64,000 bases of DNA from Vitis vinifera (GCF_030704535.1 NC_081822.1:31145001-31209000); one strand, 5' to 3'. Counted from the first letter of the stretch, positions 46,918 to 60,289 are shown. Notes: a model not told the origin generated them from the sequence alone. Numbers and translations: made by a program.

Positions 46918-48196
46918 ATGGCGAGTTTTTGGCGAAATTCTCCTTCCTCACGCACTTGACCTACAATGCCGATGTTTTGCCAAAAAATGGGTCAGTGATT
47001 GATATATTTGCGTTATATTGCTGTTGAAATTTCCTCTCACTAATAATCGGTGGCTAATTTCATATCGACCACCACCGACATCCAATATTTCATTGACATT
47101 TCAGTGAAATATCCCAATTTTTAATCCATGATTAAAATATCTATCATTATTCTACTCTAATCTTCAAACTCTCAAAACCCGTCAAGAAAGTGTCCAGATG
47201 AAAGTCCTTTTGGTGTCCGCTAGCCTGAACAAAATGTTGAGGTAATCTACTAAGGAGCATGAGGTACCATGTTCTGAATGTAAAAAAAAATTGTAAGTGT
47301 TAGACTAATATAACAGTACCATTAAAAACATGTGCATTCAGATAAAGTAAAACAATATATCTTACATGTAGCAAGCTAATTCATCTGTATTGATTAAAGA
47401 CTAGATCATCTTATGAAGATTCTTAGTTTGAATTAGGTACTTGGAGGTAGCACAAGTGAGGACCAGAAAGACTACATGGAGAGCTTATCATCCAAAGAAC
47501 CAGTCCATCTCAGTGAGTAGCTCACCTATTCATTTATCTTTCTCAATTCCAATTTAATATTGCAGATTTGCTTTCATCCCTTCTATATATGTCTCCGGCC
47601 TTTTTATCTTGCTCCAACTAATCAATTAGATTTAATAGGACAACAAAGTTGCAGAATTCTGGGAATATATGAGTGATTTTCCTTTGTCGATGAGTTTTGA
47701 TGAAAGCACATTACTTTTGGATATCCTTAAGAGAATTGAGAAAGGGTTGTTCATAGTTTATAGGCATTCAGTTAAGCCTCAAACTCAATTCATCAAGGAG
47801 TTCATATTACCAAATAATACTAGACGAATAATCAAATTAAGCAAAAGATTCTTATTCATCATGCATGCATAAGTTTTCTTGCAGACAACATCAGTAAGTA
47901 ATTGTACCGTTTCAAGCAACTGCACATCATTTTATGTTCGTAGTTCTAAACATTTCTTCATATCAAATCAGCCCAAGTGGAATCCATAATATTAATAGTT
48001 TTATACTATAAATTTGTGCAGCACATTCATATACATCAGCTCTTCTAAAATACTTTAGGGTTTTGTTAATGAACTAGAACTATATAGATTTCATGTATAC
48101 TTCTCTGTCAAACACCCAGATTAGATGGATCTTCACCCAGCCCAGTACTAGTAATTATTAATTTCTGTATGATTTTGGATGATGTTTGAGGAAACT

Positions 48197-50418
48197 TGTC
48201 ACGACCCAAATTCCGGGCGACCCAAAATTTGACCCGTGACCCCAGGTCAAAGGTTTGACCCTAAGGGTTCCTCCTATTCCATGTTGGCAGTCAACCAAAA
48301 CACTCTGGATTTTTTTTTTATTTTATACATCTCACTAGAATTCTCATAAATTACAATATCCCAAAACTACTCAAAACAACAAGATTAAATAAATATTCAT
48401 TATAGTCCAAAATAAAGGTTCACAATTAACAACTTAATCAAATAAAGCTTCATAGCAAATCCATGAGTCATAATTGCTAAAACAAATCCCCAAAATCCAA
48501 AAAGGAACACAATAACAAATAAATGCCACGCTCCACTAGGCCGCTCCAGGAGCATCTTGAAGTCCTCCCTGTCCCACCTGTGGATCCTCAGGAGAGATAT
48601 CTGCATCTAAAAAGGTGTAACAAGGAAGGGGTGAGCATTTCCACATTGCTCAGTAGGGTGCCTAACACCCAAGGGGTTAAAGGGATTACTAAGTTCAAAG
48701 AATACGAAAAGAACACTTCAACACCACAGGAACAATTCAACAGTGTCAATCAAACCACATAGTTTAATATATATAATTTTATACCCAATTTCACAATATT
48801 CAACAATTACATGAATGCACATGAACGTGTGACACACAGTCATACAATGCACTATTGTTCTCGGGCTTTCACCGTAGGATACGCGTCCGCACCCAAATAC
48901 ACTCCCCATTCGGAGTCTTCCCGGGGTAAACTTTTGGGTCTTTCACCCTAGGGATCTCTCTCCCTTCTTAATTCGCCTCACACGGGCTTCCACTTCTCAT
49001 CTCTATTTCATTTTTTCCATTTCATACACTTTTCACAATCTTCATGATTTTATTTATTTATTTATTTTTCACATAACCATGATGCAATGAATGCCACAAT
49101 TCCAATGTTCCTCAATAATTCAACAGTCTCAACATTCCCCAATAATCCAATCAAACAATTTCACACATTACAATTTCCGATAATATCCCAAATAAATATA
49201 TAAAAAGAAAATTGCATATCAACAATCTTGAGATTTTACCACACTTACAAAATTTTTCAACCATTATAATAATTTCTAATATCCAAAATTAACTAACTAT
49301 TTACCCTAAAATTTTCGAAAATATTTGAACCAATGCCTAAAAATTCACAAATCATTATATTTAAAATTTAACCCAAATTTTGGAATTTTCCAACCCATCT
49401 AATAATTTTTAACCTTTCAAAACAATTAATTATCAATCAAAATCAATTTCCCGAAATTCCAAAAATTCCAAACAAATTCCAAATATTCTAGAAAAATTCA
49501 CACAACATCCATAATTCCTAATTAACTCATAATGACAATATTTACAATTTTTTTTCAAGGGAAAAACATAAAAATTTGAGTTTTAGGGTTAGGGTCCCCT
49601 ACCTCAGATCTGAAAATTTGACCGTTAAAAACAAAATCAGCCACCGCAGGCTTGTTCGTCTAGTCGAATAGAGTACTTCCTCTGAATTTGGGCCGAAACG
49701 GAGATCGTTTGGCCGTCCAAACGTCCGATCAAAATTCCGGCAAGTGCCCTAATTTGCACAGTGCCCTTTTCTGTTTCTCTCTCCCGCGTGCGTGCTACTG
49801 CCAGTTCTCTCCCTTTTCCTTTTTTTTTTTTTTTTTTCTTTTTACTAACAGCCCAGCCCACTTCACATGGCTTTTTAAAAAAAACCCACCAGCCCACTTG
49901 CTCCAAGCCCAACTCAAAAACTAAGCCCAATCCATTATTATTGTTATTATTTCTTTTCTTTTATTTTATTTTCTTTTCTTTATTCTAATTGTTTTATTTA
50001 ATTTCCAATTCATTTTTCATTCATTTTTTTTTCATTTTAACACACAATTTTATTTATTAACACCAAATAAAAACTAATTTTCTCAATATTTTTATTCATC
50101 AATTTAATTTAATTAATTAATTAATTTTTTCTTAATTAATTCTAATTAATCTTAATTTATTTATTTTTCATTTTTCGTTTTCGTTTTTCGTTCCCGTAAA
50201 TTTCCAATTTCTAAAATCCTAAGAATTTTCTATCCTAAGGCTGACATGGCATAAAATTTCAACTCGTTTAATTGACCGACGCAATAAAACGAAATTCACC
50301 AATCCGAAATTGACACGTGTTCTCCAAACGCTTTTCTTTTTTACTTTTCAACCATCACATAAATTAAGACTTTTCAAACTAAAATTGCTAACGTGGCATA
50401 AAATGCCCGGTCATTACA
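48197..50418. mobile_element. Probable solo LTR (about 2.2 kb) in the LecRK3 upstream region
   Basis: It starts TGTCACGACCCAAATTCCGG and ends GCCCGGTCATTACA, that is TG...CA with imperfect inverted ends (TGTCACGACC/TGTAATGACC). AAACT flanks both sides (48192-48196 and 50419-50423). LecRK1 and LecRK2 show the single, uninterrupted AAACTTCTGAAGAAGCC. Nothing coding was recognised inside. A large LTR with no internal region is the best reading, Ty3/Gypsy type by size and end sequence; a non-autonomous LARD element is the alternative. It begins about 3.4 kb and ends about 1.2 kb before the start codon. Confidence 0.75.
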
Positions 50419-51049
50419 AAACTTCTGAAGAAGCCATCATATGTTTTTTCAAGTGGAAAGAAAAGGAAAAAGGGAGCGGGACAACGTCGGTCCTCGCTCT
50501 TGGGGAGCAAAATTTTCCGACATCTATTTGAAGTCTTGATATTCAGAAGGAAAATTCTTGATATCCGATAATGGCTTATTCCTAGAAACCAGTTAGCAGG
50601 GATAGGGACGGATGAGGTAGGGCCTGCTTAATATTCTATAAAGGTTCCATCATTGAATATTGTAGACATGAAGGTCCACGAAGGCTGCGTCATGTAGGAA
50701 GATGAAGATAGTTACGTGGTAGAACTCGTGATTTTGATTTTTATCAACAATGACTTTTGAAGTAAGCTATTAGTTTATAAGACTACATCTTGGCTAGTCG
50801 ATGGTTGAAGATCAGTAAACCGAAATATGTATTATTAGGAACAAATAATCCAACTTATTCTCAAAATAATTTGATGAGAATAGATGCAGTAGAGCTGAGG
50901 ACAAAGACTTTCAATCGGCAATGTATAGATCAATAGTCATGATCTCTTATACCCAAAATTACAGGTTTATGATCAATAACATTACGAAACAGATTCCGTT
51001 GGTAGGAACTTTGTAAATTCATAGAGAATTTCATCAAGGAATAAACTTA

Positions 51050-51371
51050 GGTTATGTTTGATTCCTGGCAAATACTAAGGAAAGAAAAAAAAATATTTAA
51101 ATTATTTTTTTATGTTTGATTAGTCTTATAAAAAATATAAAAGAAAATCAAACATAATTAAAACTAATTAAAAATTTGTGTATTTTTAAATTATTTAATC
51201 TTTATATTGATGAATTAAAATAAATAAAATAAGTTTGAAGTAACAAAAATAATAATTTATCAATTTTTAATTTATTTTTTATTTTCCTTCATTTTTTCTT
51301 TTCTTCTACTTTTTCTTTGTATTTTTTTTCCCTTACATTTTCTCTCTAATTTTATGGAACTAAACATAACC
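51050..51371. mobile_element. Harbinger/Tourist-like MITE upstream of LecRK3
   Basis: The inverted ends are GGTTATGTTTGATTCC and its near-complement GGAACTAAACATAACC. TTA flanks both sides (51047-51049 and 51372-51374). It sits at the same site as 27022-27296 but is 322 bp long. Confidence 0.8.
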
Positions 51372-51584
51372 TTAATTTTCATTGCCGCGTAATTCTACAA
51401 CTTTGAAAATTCTTGAACTTTGAAAATTCACCGCCTGTCATATACGTAGAAGAGAACATCTTTCCTTTTAAGTAGGGCTTATTGCAAAGATGTTAACATA
51501 ACCTTTCCTTCGTATATCCCATAAAAGCCATTTTTTTAGCTTTTCTTCAGTTCTCTGCGTCTTTGTATTCAGTTGATTAACAGC

Positions 51585-53549
51585 ATGCTAGGTATAAGTC
51601 ATTTTACATACTTTTCCCCAGTGGTTGTTGAGTCTCTACTTCTAGCACTTCTCCTGGTTGGTTCTTTTAGTCCAGTTGAATGTTTCCATTTCAATTATCC
51701 ATTGTTCAATGACTCTACTGAGAATGATTTCCACTTAATGCGTTCAGAGATAGCTGTGGATGCCATCCATGTTACACCTGATTTTTCTGGAAGTCCTATC
51801 ACAAATTTTTCTGGCCAGGCCCTGTATAAAAGGTCATTCAAGCTGTGGAGTGAAAGCAAAGGCACAGCATCCTTCAATACGACCTTTGTGCTCAGAATCA
51901 CTCCGAGGACAGATCCAGGTGGTGAAGGCTTGGCCTTTATCTTAACTGGACGTGCCACTCTTCCAGAGAACAGTGAAGGGAAATGGCTTGGGATCGTGAA
52001 TGCAAGCACAAATGGATCAGCTGAAAACCAGATAGTGGCAGTAGAATTTGACACAAGGAAAAGCTACATGGAGGACCTGAGCAATAACCACATTGGCGTG
52101 AACGTGAACAGCGTCTACTCAATCAAACAGGCGAACCTAAGCATCAATCTTTCAAGTGGCACCGCTATAACAGTGAAGGTTCAATATGATGGGAAAATTT
52201 TGAGGGCATTTGTTGGAACGCAGATGAAGGCTCCAGCAATCGCTCTTCCTATTAACCTCTCAGACCATCTGCCACAGAAAGTTTTTGTGGGATTCTCGGC
52301 TTCAACAGGGAATCACACTCAACTCAACTGTGTAAGGTCATGGGAATTCAGTGGTTCGAGTGTAGATGAAGATCCTGACCTATTATGGGTCTGGATCATG
52401 GTTCCAGTAACAGTTTTGGTTAGTGGGGTCGCCTTCTATTTCTCTTGGAAATGGAATTGTGGAAAGCAGGAGGAAGAGGAGGATGATCCGAGGGTAGAAC
52501 AACAGATTCAAGGCTCATCCACAGCTCCAAGGAAATTTCGACTGAAAGAACTTAAAGCTGCTACGGAAAATTTCAACTCCAAGAATGAGCTTGGCAAAGG
52601 TGGATTTGGGACAGTCTACAAAGGATTCTTGAAGAATAAGGAGGTAGCTGTGAAAAGATTTTCAAGGAATTCACATCAAAGCAAGCAAGATTTTATAGCA
52701 GAAGTCACAACAATCAGCAATCTACATCACAAAAATCTTGTCAAATTAGTTGGATGGTGCTATGAAAAAAGGGAACTTCTTCTAATATACGAGTTCATGC
52801 CAAATACGAGCCTAGACAAGCTCATATTCTGCAAAGAATCCGATGTGGAGAATCGAATCACACTGAATTGGGAAACAAGATATCTAATCATTTGCGGGGT
52901 GGCTCAGGCATTGGATTATCTTCACAATGGATGCGAGAAGAGGGTGCTTCACCGAGACATAAAAGCAAGCAATATAATGTTGGATTCAGATTTCAACGCC
53001 CGGTTGGGGGATTTTGGATTGGCAAGAATCATTCAACTGAGTGATCAAACTCACCACTCAACAAAAGAGATTGCAGGGACACCTGGGTATATGGCTCCAG
53101 AAAGTTTTCATACTGGTAGGGCTGCCGTTGAAACCGATGTATATGCCTTCGGTATTCTTGTACTGGAAGTTGTCTGTGGAAGAAAGCCTGGAGATCAAAG
53201 CTTGAACAACAAATACAACAACGGGATAGTGGATTGGGTATGGGAATACTATAGGAGACAAAGAATTCTGGATGTCTTAGATTTGCGACTGAATGGGGTT
53301 TTCCACAAGGAGCAGACTGAATATGCACTGATGTTGGCATTGTCCTGTTGTCATCCCAACCCGTACCAGAGGCCATCCATGAGAATTGCTTTAAGGGTTC
53401 TTACAGGAGAGGTAGACCCACCAGTTATCCCCATTGAAAAACCTCCTTTTGTGTGGCCGGCCACACCTCCGGACTCTTTCAGGGAGGATTTGGAGTATCC
53501 TCCCACAGGGGGCCTGCTCTCTCCACCTTCAGAACTCATTGGGAGATAA
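51585..53549 (+). CDS. LecRK3, L-type lectin-domain receptor kinase (IX.1-like)
   Basis: This single-exon gene has 654 residues from ATG 51585; the frame is open upstream only through a TTG and needs no earlier start. It has the same architecture as LecRK1: signal peptide, legume lectin, transmembrane helix LLWVWIMVPVTVLVSG and Ser/Thr kinase with GKGGFG, VAVKRF, HRDIKASN, DFGLAR and GTPGYMAPE. It differs from LecRK1 mostly in the lectin N-terminus (FNYPLFNDSTENDFHLMRSE against FKYQFFNDSTENDFLLTDSQ) and at scattered sites such as KESDVENRITL and RYLIICG. The lectin face varies more than the kinase core, which would suit divergent ligand recognition, though this is inference. All catalytic residues are present. 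Confidence 0.95.
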   Translation: MLGISHFTYFSPVVVESLLLALLLVGSFSPVECFHFNYPLFNDSTENDFHLMRSEIAVDAIHVTPDFSGSPITNFSGQALYKRSFKLWSESKGTASFNTTFVLRITPRTDPGGEGLAFILTGRATLPENSEGKWLGIVNASTNGSAENQIVAVEFDTRKSYMEDLSNNHIGVNVNSVYSIKQANLSINLSSGTAITVKVQYDGKILRAFVGTQMKAPAIALPINLSDHLPQKVFVGFSASTGNHTQLNCVRSWEFSGSSVDEDPDLLWVWIMVPVTVLVSGVAFYFSWKWNCGKQEEEEDDPRVEQQIQGSSTAPRKFRLKELKAATENFNSKNELGKGGFGTVYKGFLKNKEVAVKRFSRNSHQSKQDFIAEVTTISNLHHKNLVKLVGWCYEKRELLLIYEFMPNTSLDKLIFCKESDVENRITLNWETRYLIICGVAQALDYLHNGCEKRVLHRDIKASNIMLDSDFNARLGDFGLARIIQLSDQTHHSTKEIAGTPGYMAPESFHTGRAAVETDVYAFGILVLEVVCGRKPGDQSLNNKYNNGIVDWVWEYYRRQRILDVLDLRLNGVFHKEQTEYALMLALSCCHPNPYQRPSMRIALRVLTGEVDPPVIPIEKPPFVWPATPPDSFREDLEYPPTGGLLSPPSELIGR

Positions 53550-56500
53550 ATCAGGCTGAAAACTTGCTCCAGTAGGGCTTGCATGTCTTCTTTTTCCTTG
53601 CGTGAAGTGATGTCCACCTTCAACTACATATGATGCTTGGCGTTTTTATTAGGTGTCTTAGATAATTTGTCCTTGTATTTTTAAGGCATGAGCACCCGAT
53701 ATTTAATCTGTGTGTCTCATAAGTTTACTTAATTAAGTCTTCCAAGGTATATCGAACTTGAGTTTGAGGTTAGGAAAATAGAGCTTAGATGGTTCGTTGA
53801 TATTGTATATGCTGGTTCACAGTACTTGGCACTATATATAAGTCTACTGAAAAACGTGTCTCAATAAATTAGATTGACCCAAAGGGAGTAAGTAAATGCG
53901 TTTGTGCTTTAAAATTTTAAGCCTTGATCGATTAGGTAGAAGTTCCATCAATGCTGCATTCATGTAATTTTAAGACCACCTTGAATATTATTGGCCCTAA
54001 ATCTTCATTGAATTGAGCACTAATTCAATGAAGATTAATTACATTGAATTAGATTCCTATTATGCTATAAACTAAACCAGATTCCTATTATGCAGTTGGC
54101 ATGATCGGGATTGAGATTCCTATTATGCTATAAACTCAAGTAGTCGTGAAGCACCGGAGATTAATTACATGCCTATTTGTGGGAATCATGAGAAGATTAT
54201 ATATGGGATTCATGAAGACTAAGCCACTGTTTGGTCACAGAGAGGCTGACTTTATGTTAGATAAGAACTCTAGAAATTAAACAACATTAGGCTAGCTATT
54301 TGTTTATTTTTGGAAGGGGCAACCTCAGACAATGCAATATCGCAGACTAAAACCACTGAAGCTGAATATATAGCAATGTTGAAGGAACTAAAGAACCTAT
54401 ATATAGCTGAAGAAATTCCTCCTGGAGCTTGGAGTGGTTCCACTGGTGCAACTGCTTATGATCACTTAATATGACAATATATTGGAATAATTAATCGGTA
54501 AGTTTAAAAGCTCAGAGAAATGATAGAAAGGGCCTGGAGACTTCTCTATTCATGAAATGAATGAGAGTCCTTTCTGTTGCCTTCTCTATTCATGAAATGA
54601 ATGAGAGCATTGGAATATGACAAGAAGCTTGATTGGAACAAAAAAAAGTAAAGGGGATTTGAGGCTCCACACCAAGTGGGTGCCCAGAGAATTAATCGGG
54701 TAAGCTTCTTAACAGGTGAGAGCAATAGCGCCTAGGCATTTTCTGGTCTTGGAAGATGCAAGACTTTTGCATGAGAATGCGTGTATGTGGAATACTCTTA
54801 ACATGTAAAACCACCCAAACTTTCTAAGTCAAACATGGGACTAAAGAGTGGGAACGGAGATCTATTCATTTTCTCCTTTATTTTCAAATTTAAATAATTT
54901 AAATGATGATGAAAATGAAACTGAAAGTGATTTGAATGGAAATGAAATCTCAATTATAAATTATATTTTAATTTATCTTAACTTTGAGGTATTTTGATTC
55001 GGTAGTACAAGTAATTTTAAAAAATACTTTTTGAAAATTAAAAACTAAGATTTTTTAAATAACTTGTTTTTAATTTTTTTTTTTCTAAAACACACAAATA
55101 AATTAAATTTATATAATATAAACTAAATTTAATTAACATCTTATTAAAAATAAAAATAATTTTTTAATTACAAATAAATTAAAAAATAAATCATTTTTAA
55201 TAAAGTATGAATATTAATAATTAAAATTACTAATTTTTAATTCTATTTATATTTATATATATATATATATTAATTTATCTATAAGTCTTCCACTCACGCG
55301 AGGAACACTTGATTATCTTATCAGAGGGGAAACACTTTATTGCTTATCATTAGCCTTTGTTGTTAATTTTTTATTATGAGCATACATTCATTACTGAATT
55401 ATGAATATGAAATTTTGAATTATTTTAATTTTTTTAATTTCAAATTATTTTTAAAACATAAAATATTTATTAAAAAATTTAAAACATTAGCCATATCTAT
55501 TATTTTTTATAATCATTATATATATTTTTCAAGTTTTAAATTATTTTCTTAATTATTAAACTTATTAATAAATTCAATATAAAGTCACATTTATTTTGAA
55601 ATTCATTTTCTCTAATAAAAAAATAAAAAAAACAATTCTCTATTTTACTTTATTTTTAAAAATTGTTTCTGAAAAAACAAACAACCAAATAATAATATAA
55701 ATTTTTAAAAACGATTTTATTTCTAAATCACGTACCAAACAATGTTTTTATCATTCATTACTAAAAAAAAGAAAAAAAAAAGCTCTCAAGGATTTTTTTA
55801 AATGAAAATAAAAAATGATTTTAAACTATGTATAATATGAGATTTTTTAAATTATATCCATGGATAATATTGACAATTTATTTTATTTTTTTTCATTTTT
55901 ATTCTCATTTTTACTTAATATTAAAATAAAAACAAATTATCATTCTTGCATTCCTATAAGCATTCAAACACAATAATTAAAATTACTAAATTCATTCATA
56001 TTCTCTAAAAAGTAAACAAAACGTTTATTTATACTCCTCGTTTCCACACACCAACTATAAAATATTTATTTCTATTCATCGTTCTCATCTACCGACTACA
56101 AAATATTTATTCCTATTCAGCGTTCCCACGTGCCAATGACAAAATATTTATTTCTATTTCTTATTTTCCACATTCCAAGCACATCCTCAATGGTCCATAC
56201 CAAAGGGATCGTTAAGTCCATGCGGTTGCATTCAGTGGAATTTATGATCCATCAAATTCATCAGTGCTGTGAGAGGTTGCTGCCATCAACCAGTTTTCTT
56301 ATTGATAGAGAATGTCGTTGAATAGTTGTCATTCAAAAGGACAAATTTTCCATCCCACGAGGATTAGAGCAGTCAGCAACCAATCAGATCTGTTCTATAT
56401 TATTATTCAATGTTTTAATAATTGGATCCATCATTTAATCAAAAAAGTTATAGGTTCAAAGTTCAATAATTGGTATATTTAATATGAAAAAAAAAATTAT

Positions 56501-58894
56501 AATAGCTAATTTTATCTCCCGTGTCTTTGTATTTTATTACTTTAAAATTTTAAAAATTATTATATTAATTAACTCACGTTATTTTCATACTTATAAATAT
56601 ATGGGAATGACAATGGACAGGTTCGGGATGAGTCGTTCCATTACAACTACACCCCCTTTTATTCAAAATAATTCTTATTCTCATTCTCATTCCATTAAAA
56701 AATTAAATAGGACGGGTAGATATATGAATTTCCCTTATCCGGCTCACCTTGCTTAATTGATTTTTTTAAAAATTTATTTTAATTATATTGAAATAAATAA
56801 TTAAAATATTATAATTTTTTATAACTTATTTTATTTTATTGAAAAGTATATATGAGATAGGAAAATAAAAATTAAATTAAATTAATTTTATATATAATAG
56901 GGCGAGGCAGGACGGGACAAGAAAATACCCAAACCTCGCCTTGGATCCATCCTAGGTTTTCAAAAAAAAAGAAAAAATATTAAACTTGTCCCTAATATCA
57001 CCGTATATTTTAGTTTACAACAACATTAAATGAAAAGGTTGCTTAGTTCAGTGATGCGATCCTTATTTTTATGATTACTGGTTTGAGGCCCAAGTTCTGT
57101 GCTGTAGCAAGAAGTGATAGGTTGGGTTGTAAGTAATACTGGGCCTAGAAGACTGGGAGCCCAATATCAACCAGTCAATTTTCAAGGGAACGGACACTGG
57201 GCTCGACGGCCCAACCACTGATTTGAACGGTCTCCTTTTCAGCCCGGTCCTATTTTTAAAACCTTGATTATTATAATAATGAATCATACTGTTAATAATA
57301 GATTTTATTTTAATAACTTGATCAAATAATAATATTTGTTTTCTTAATAATTTTTATAATATTTTATTTTTCCTTTTTCAAAACCTTTCTTAAATTAAAT
57401 ACAGCATGATTAATATTTTATGACATCCAAACATAGCCTTAGGGAAGGTTTTCCCATCAGACTCATGTTACCTAAGAACTTGTTGGAGAATGGGCTTGTA
57501 CAAGTCAAACTGATGAGGCTTAGTGATGGAACCACCGGTGTGCATATGTATCCATTGAAATCATTAGTTTCACCTCATTTGACTATAACAATATTTAATC
57601 TTATTGTTTCTATAATGGAGGCTGAGGAGGATGTATGAGATAAAGCCATAGTTAAAATAAAAAATGAAAAAAAAAAAATTATTGGAGGTCCATTGACGTC
57701 TCTACAAATTCATCAATTATGAATTGGGCAAATACAAAATTAATTGAAGTATAAACAAAAAAAAAATTGCACCAATATATTTGACAAGCCATACTATATG
57801 CCAATCTAAAATATGTCGTTTTTTCCATGATTTTGAAAAGGCACTTTTGGAAGATCAATAAGAAAAAAAGGTTTAGAAAAGAAAATTATTTTTGTATGAT
57901 TATACTATATGCAAATATTTACGAGATAAGAGGAAGAAGTCCAAAAAAAATCGGAATAAATCTCTCTAATTGTATTATACAAAAAAAAAAAAAATACATA
58001 AAATTTTGGGTTATTTGATTAAAGGAACAGTTCAAAACCCAAATTTGAAAATTTAACTCTTCATTAATTTTTTAGCCACATTTTGATTAAAATACCATCA
58101 TTTTTTTATTGTAAAAATGATTATTTTTTTTAAAACATCTATGTAAATGTTTAAAATAATAAAATACCATTATGTAAAAAATGGTTTATTTTTTAAGGAA
58201 AAATATGAAAGATATTAAAATAAGATTATTTCATTTATTTTAATTAATTAATTAATTTTAAATTTTTATTTATATGTTTAAAAAAAAAAAAAAAGTTAGC
58301 CAAATAGAAACTTTGTAGAATTGCTCTCAACAAATTGAGGGTTGTGTGAGGTCCACCAACTAAAATTGTGGCTCCAAAAATTATTTTATTTGAAGAAAAA
58401 ATATAATTTTAAGAGCAATTGAGAGTTGGACCACTCACCACAGTGTAGAGATATGGCTACTTTGGAAATCCACGTGTTAGGTTGAAATGTTTTCACGTGG
58501 CATCACATTCTCTGAGAATTATTATCCTAGATTCTTGGCCACTCATCTCTACATCTTATCTTGAAATAGGACAAATAATAATAATAATAATAATATAAAA
58601 TAAATATTTAATAGTAAAACTTAAGAAATAAATAAATAACTTGCATGACTGTTAATAAAATTCCTATTATTATTATTATTATTGATTAATTAATTTTCTT
58701 TATTTATTTATTTATTTTTTTGTCATCTCCATACACCATTTGACTCGAATTTTATGAGGATGATATTTAAACAATAAATTGTGGTCTATATCTTTGCTAT
58801 TATTTTCCACCAATTAATTTTAATTAAATTTTCCTTTTTAAGAAAACATGAACTGTTTTTAATAAATTTCATGTGAGGAGACAGGAAAAAGAAA
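53550..58894. other. Spacer between LecRK3 and GNAT-C
   Basis: AT-rich DNA colinear with 29461-37162 minus the Mutator-like MITE and the foldback, which are specific to the LecRK2 side. Near 53950-54180 there is a patch of short repeats (AGATTCCTATTATGC..TATAAACT three times) not seen elsewhere. Near 54345-54377 the reading ISQTKTTEAEYIAM resembles a Copia RNase H motif, so a small retroelement scrap may be present. No gene is supported. Confidence 0.55.
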
Positions 58895-58984
58895 ATGGGA
58901 AAGGATGATGGCAGTTATAATATAGTTCTTCTCCCTGGGATTCAGAGAGAAACAAAAGAGAGGAATGCACAGTGCCATGGCTAG
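58895..58984 (+). other. uORF overlapping the GNAT-C start
   Basis: This upstream frame of 29 codons (MGKDDGSYNIVLLPGIQRET...) starts 82 bp before the GNAT ATG and stops at 58982-58984, overlapping the start region by 8 bp. The same peptide start is conserved in GNAT-A (2293) and GNAT-B (37163), where indels lengthen it. If the leader is transcribed, it could lower translation of the main frame. Confidence 0.5.
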
Positions 58985-60289
58985 TTTTCACAGCAAAACT
59001 GCCCCAGTATTTCAAAAACACTACACAGAACCTTCATGTAGATACACAGGAATCAACAATGGTGGAATTGGAATCAAAGGTTGTGGCAAAAGTTGGAGAA
59101 TCAACATAGGGAAAACAAGGCTTTTCAAGGGAGGAAGAGGGTCTGTGGTGCAATGCTGCAGCTCTTCTTCAACCCCATCAGCTGAGGATCAAAGGGTATT
59201 GAGGCTGGTTGGGAAGGTTGGGTTACGCGAAAAACCGGAGTATGGTAAGGACCAGTTTGGCTGTTTGGTGAATGAGTATGGCTGGAAGGTGAGGAGATTG
59301 GTTGAGGAGGATGGTGAGATGAGAAAGGTAGCTCAGGTTCAAGCCCAAGCTTTTCATGTGCCTGTGGCCCTCTTCAATGATCTATTCTTCGAGTTCTTTC
59401 AGGTTTAGTCTTCTTTTTCCTTTCTTTCATTCCTTCTTTTTTTTTGGGGGGGGGGCTTCTACTTGGTATATTTCATCTCCTCCCATTTGGGGCACCATGT
59501 TGCTGTATTTCCCTCTGTGATCAGCTCTCATTTTTTCGCTGTTTCATGGAAAATACAGGCTGAAGTGCTTTCTGGGCTTGTTTACAAACTTAGGAACTCA
59601 CCTCCAGACAGGTAAAAACGGACTATATTTGGAAAATAGAGCATTATTTTGAGTTTGTGATTGAAGCAAAATTTGAGGATCTTGGAGCTTCAGGGCCTAT
59701 TGGCACCACAAAATATGGATCATTCATAACAACTTCCATTCTACAAGAGACTGCCCCCTCCCCTCCCTTTTTTTTTTCTATAGATTAGTCTTTGTTAATA
59801 CTCATAATTATCAAATAGGTATGCATGCCTGGTTGCTGAGCCTGCTGCTGAGACACAGCAGGAGGTTGTGGGGGTGGTGGATGTCACAGCTTTGAGAGAT
59901 GAAGCTGTACTTCAGCATCTTGGAGGAGCTGAAGAATATCTTTATGTGTCTGGGATAGCGGTTTTGAACGATTTCAGGTTAAGATTGCTTCTATTCTGTG
60001 TTAGTTACTACTTCTCTTTGTTCATGAGTTTGTGATTCTAGCCTGCATTTTGTTACCCAACAGGAGGCAAAAGGTAGCCACAGCTTTGCTGAAAGCTTGT
60101 GACATGCTCTCTATTCTATGGGGCTTTGAGTACCTGGTCTTGAGAGCTTATGAAGATGATTTGGGTGCTCGAAAACTGTACTCAAATTCAGGCTATTCAG
60201 TTGTCTCAGGAGATCCGCCATGGACAAGTACTTGGTTGGGGAAAAAACGCCGAGTTGTAATGGTCAAACGCTCTAACCTTCGTGAGTAA
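58977..60289 (+). CDS. GNAT-C, GCN5-related N-acetyltransferase, probably plastid
   Basis: There are four exons: 58977-59402, 59559-59611, 59819-59977 and 60064-60289. All borders are GT-AG and the phases join exactly (864 nt, 287 residues). Residues 1 to about 60 are Ser/Lys/Arg-rich with few acids and look like a transit peptide (CCSSSSTPSAEDQ). The GNAT fold follows. Exon 3 gives the central strands (VVGVVDVTALRDEAVLQHLG, YLYVSGIAVLNDFR). Exon 4 gives the acetyl-CoA loop and helix (RRQKVATALLKACDMLSILW) and the C-terminal YSNSGYSVVSGDPPWTSTWLG. The loop reads QKVATA where the usual consensus is QxxGxG/A. Plastid GNATs of this kind acetylate protein N-termini and lysines. An in-frame ATG at 58965 is possible, but 58977 has the better context. 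GNAT-C is the only complete copy in the window. Confidence 0.9.

Larger units (their letters stand above)
46918..51584. other. LecRK3 upstream region
   Basis: Colinear with 24997-27515 upstream of LecRK2, including the 67-codon frame (47669-47872) and the MITE site. It is interrupted by a 2.2-kb element at 48197-50418. Without that insert, the promoter-proximal part is very similar to those of LecRK1 and LecRK2. Confidence 0.7.

Noticed and set aside
49637-49988. Small ORFs in the solo LTR
   Set aside because: They are low-complexity Phe/Lys runs from poly-T/poly-A tracts with no domain.
51573-51584. Earlier start for LecRK3 (and 27504 for LecRK2)
   Set aside because: The codon there is TTG, and the first ATG is 12 bases on. 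LecRK1 has the same ATG and TTA at the TTG position.
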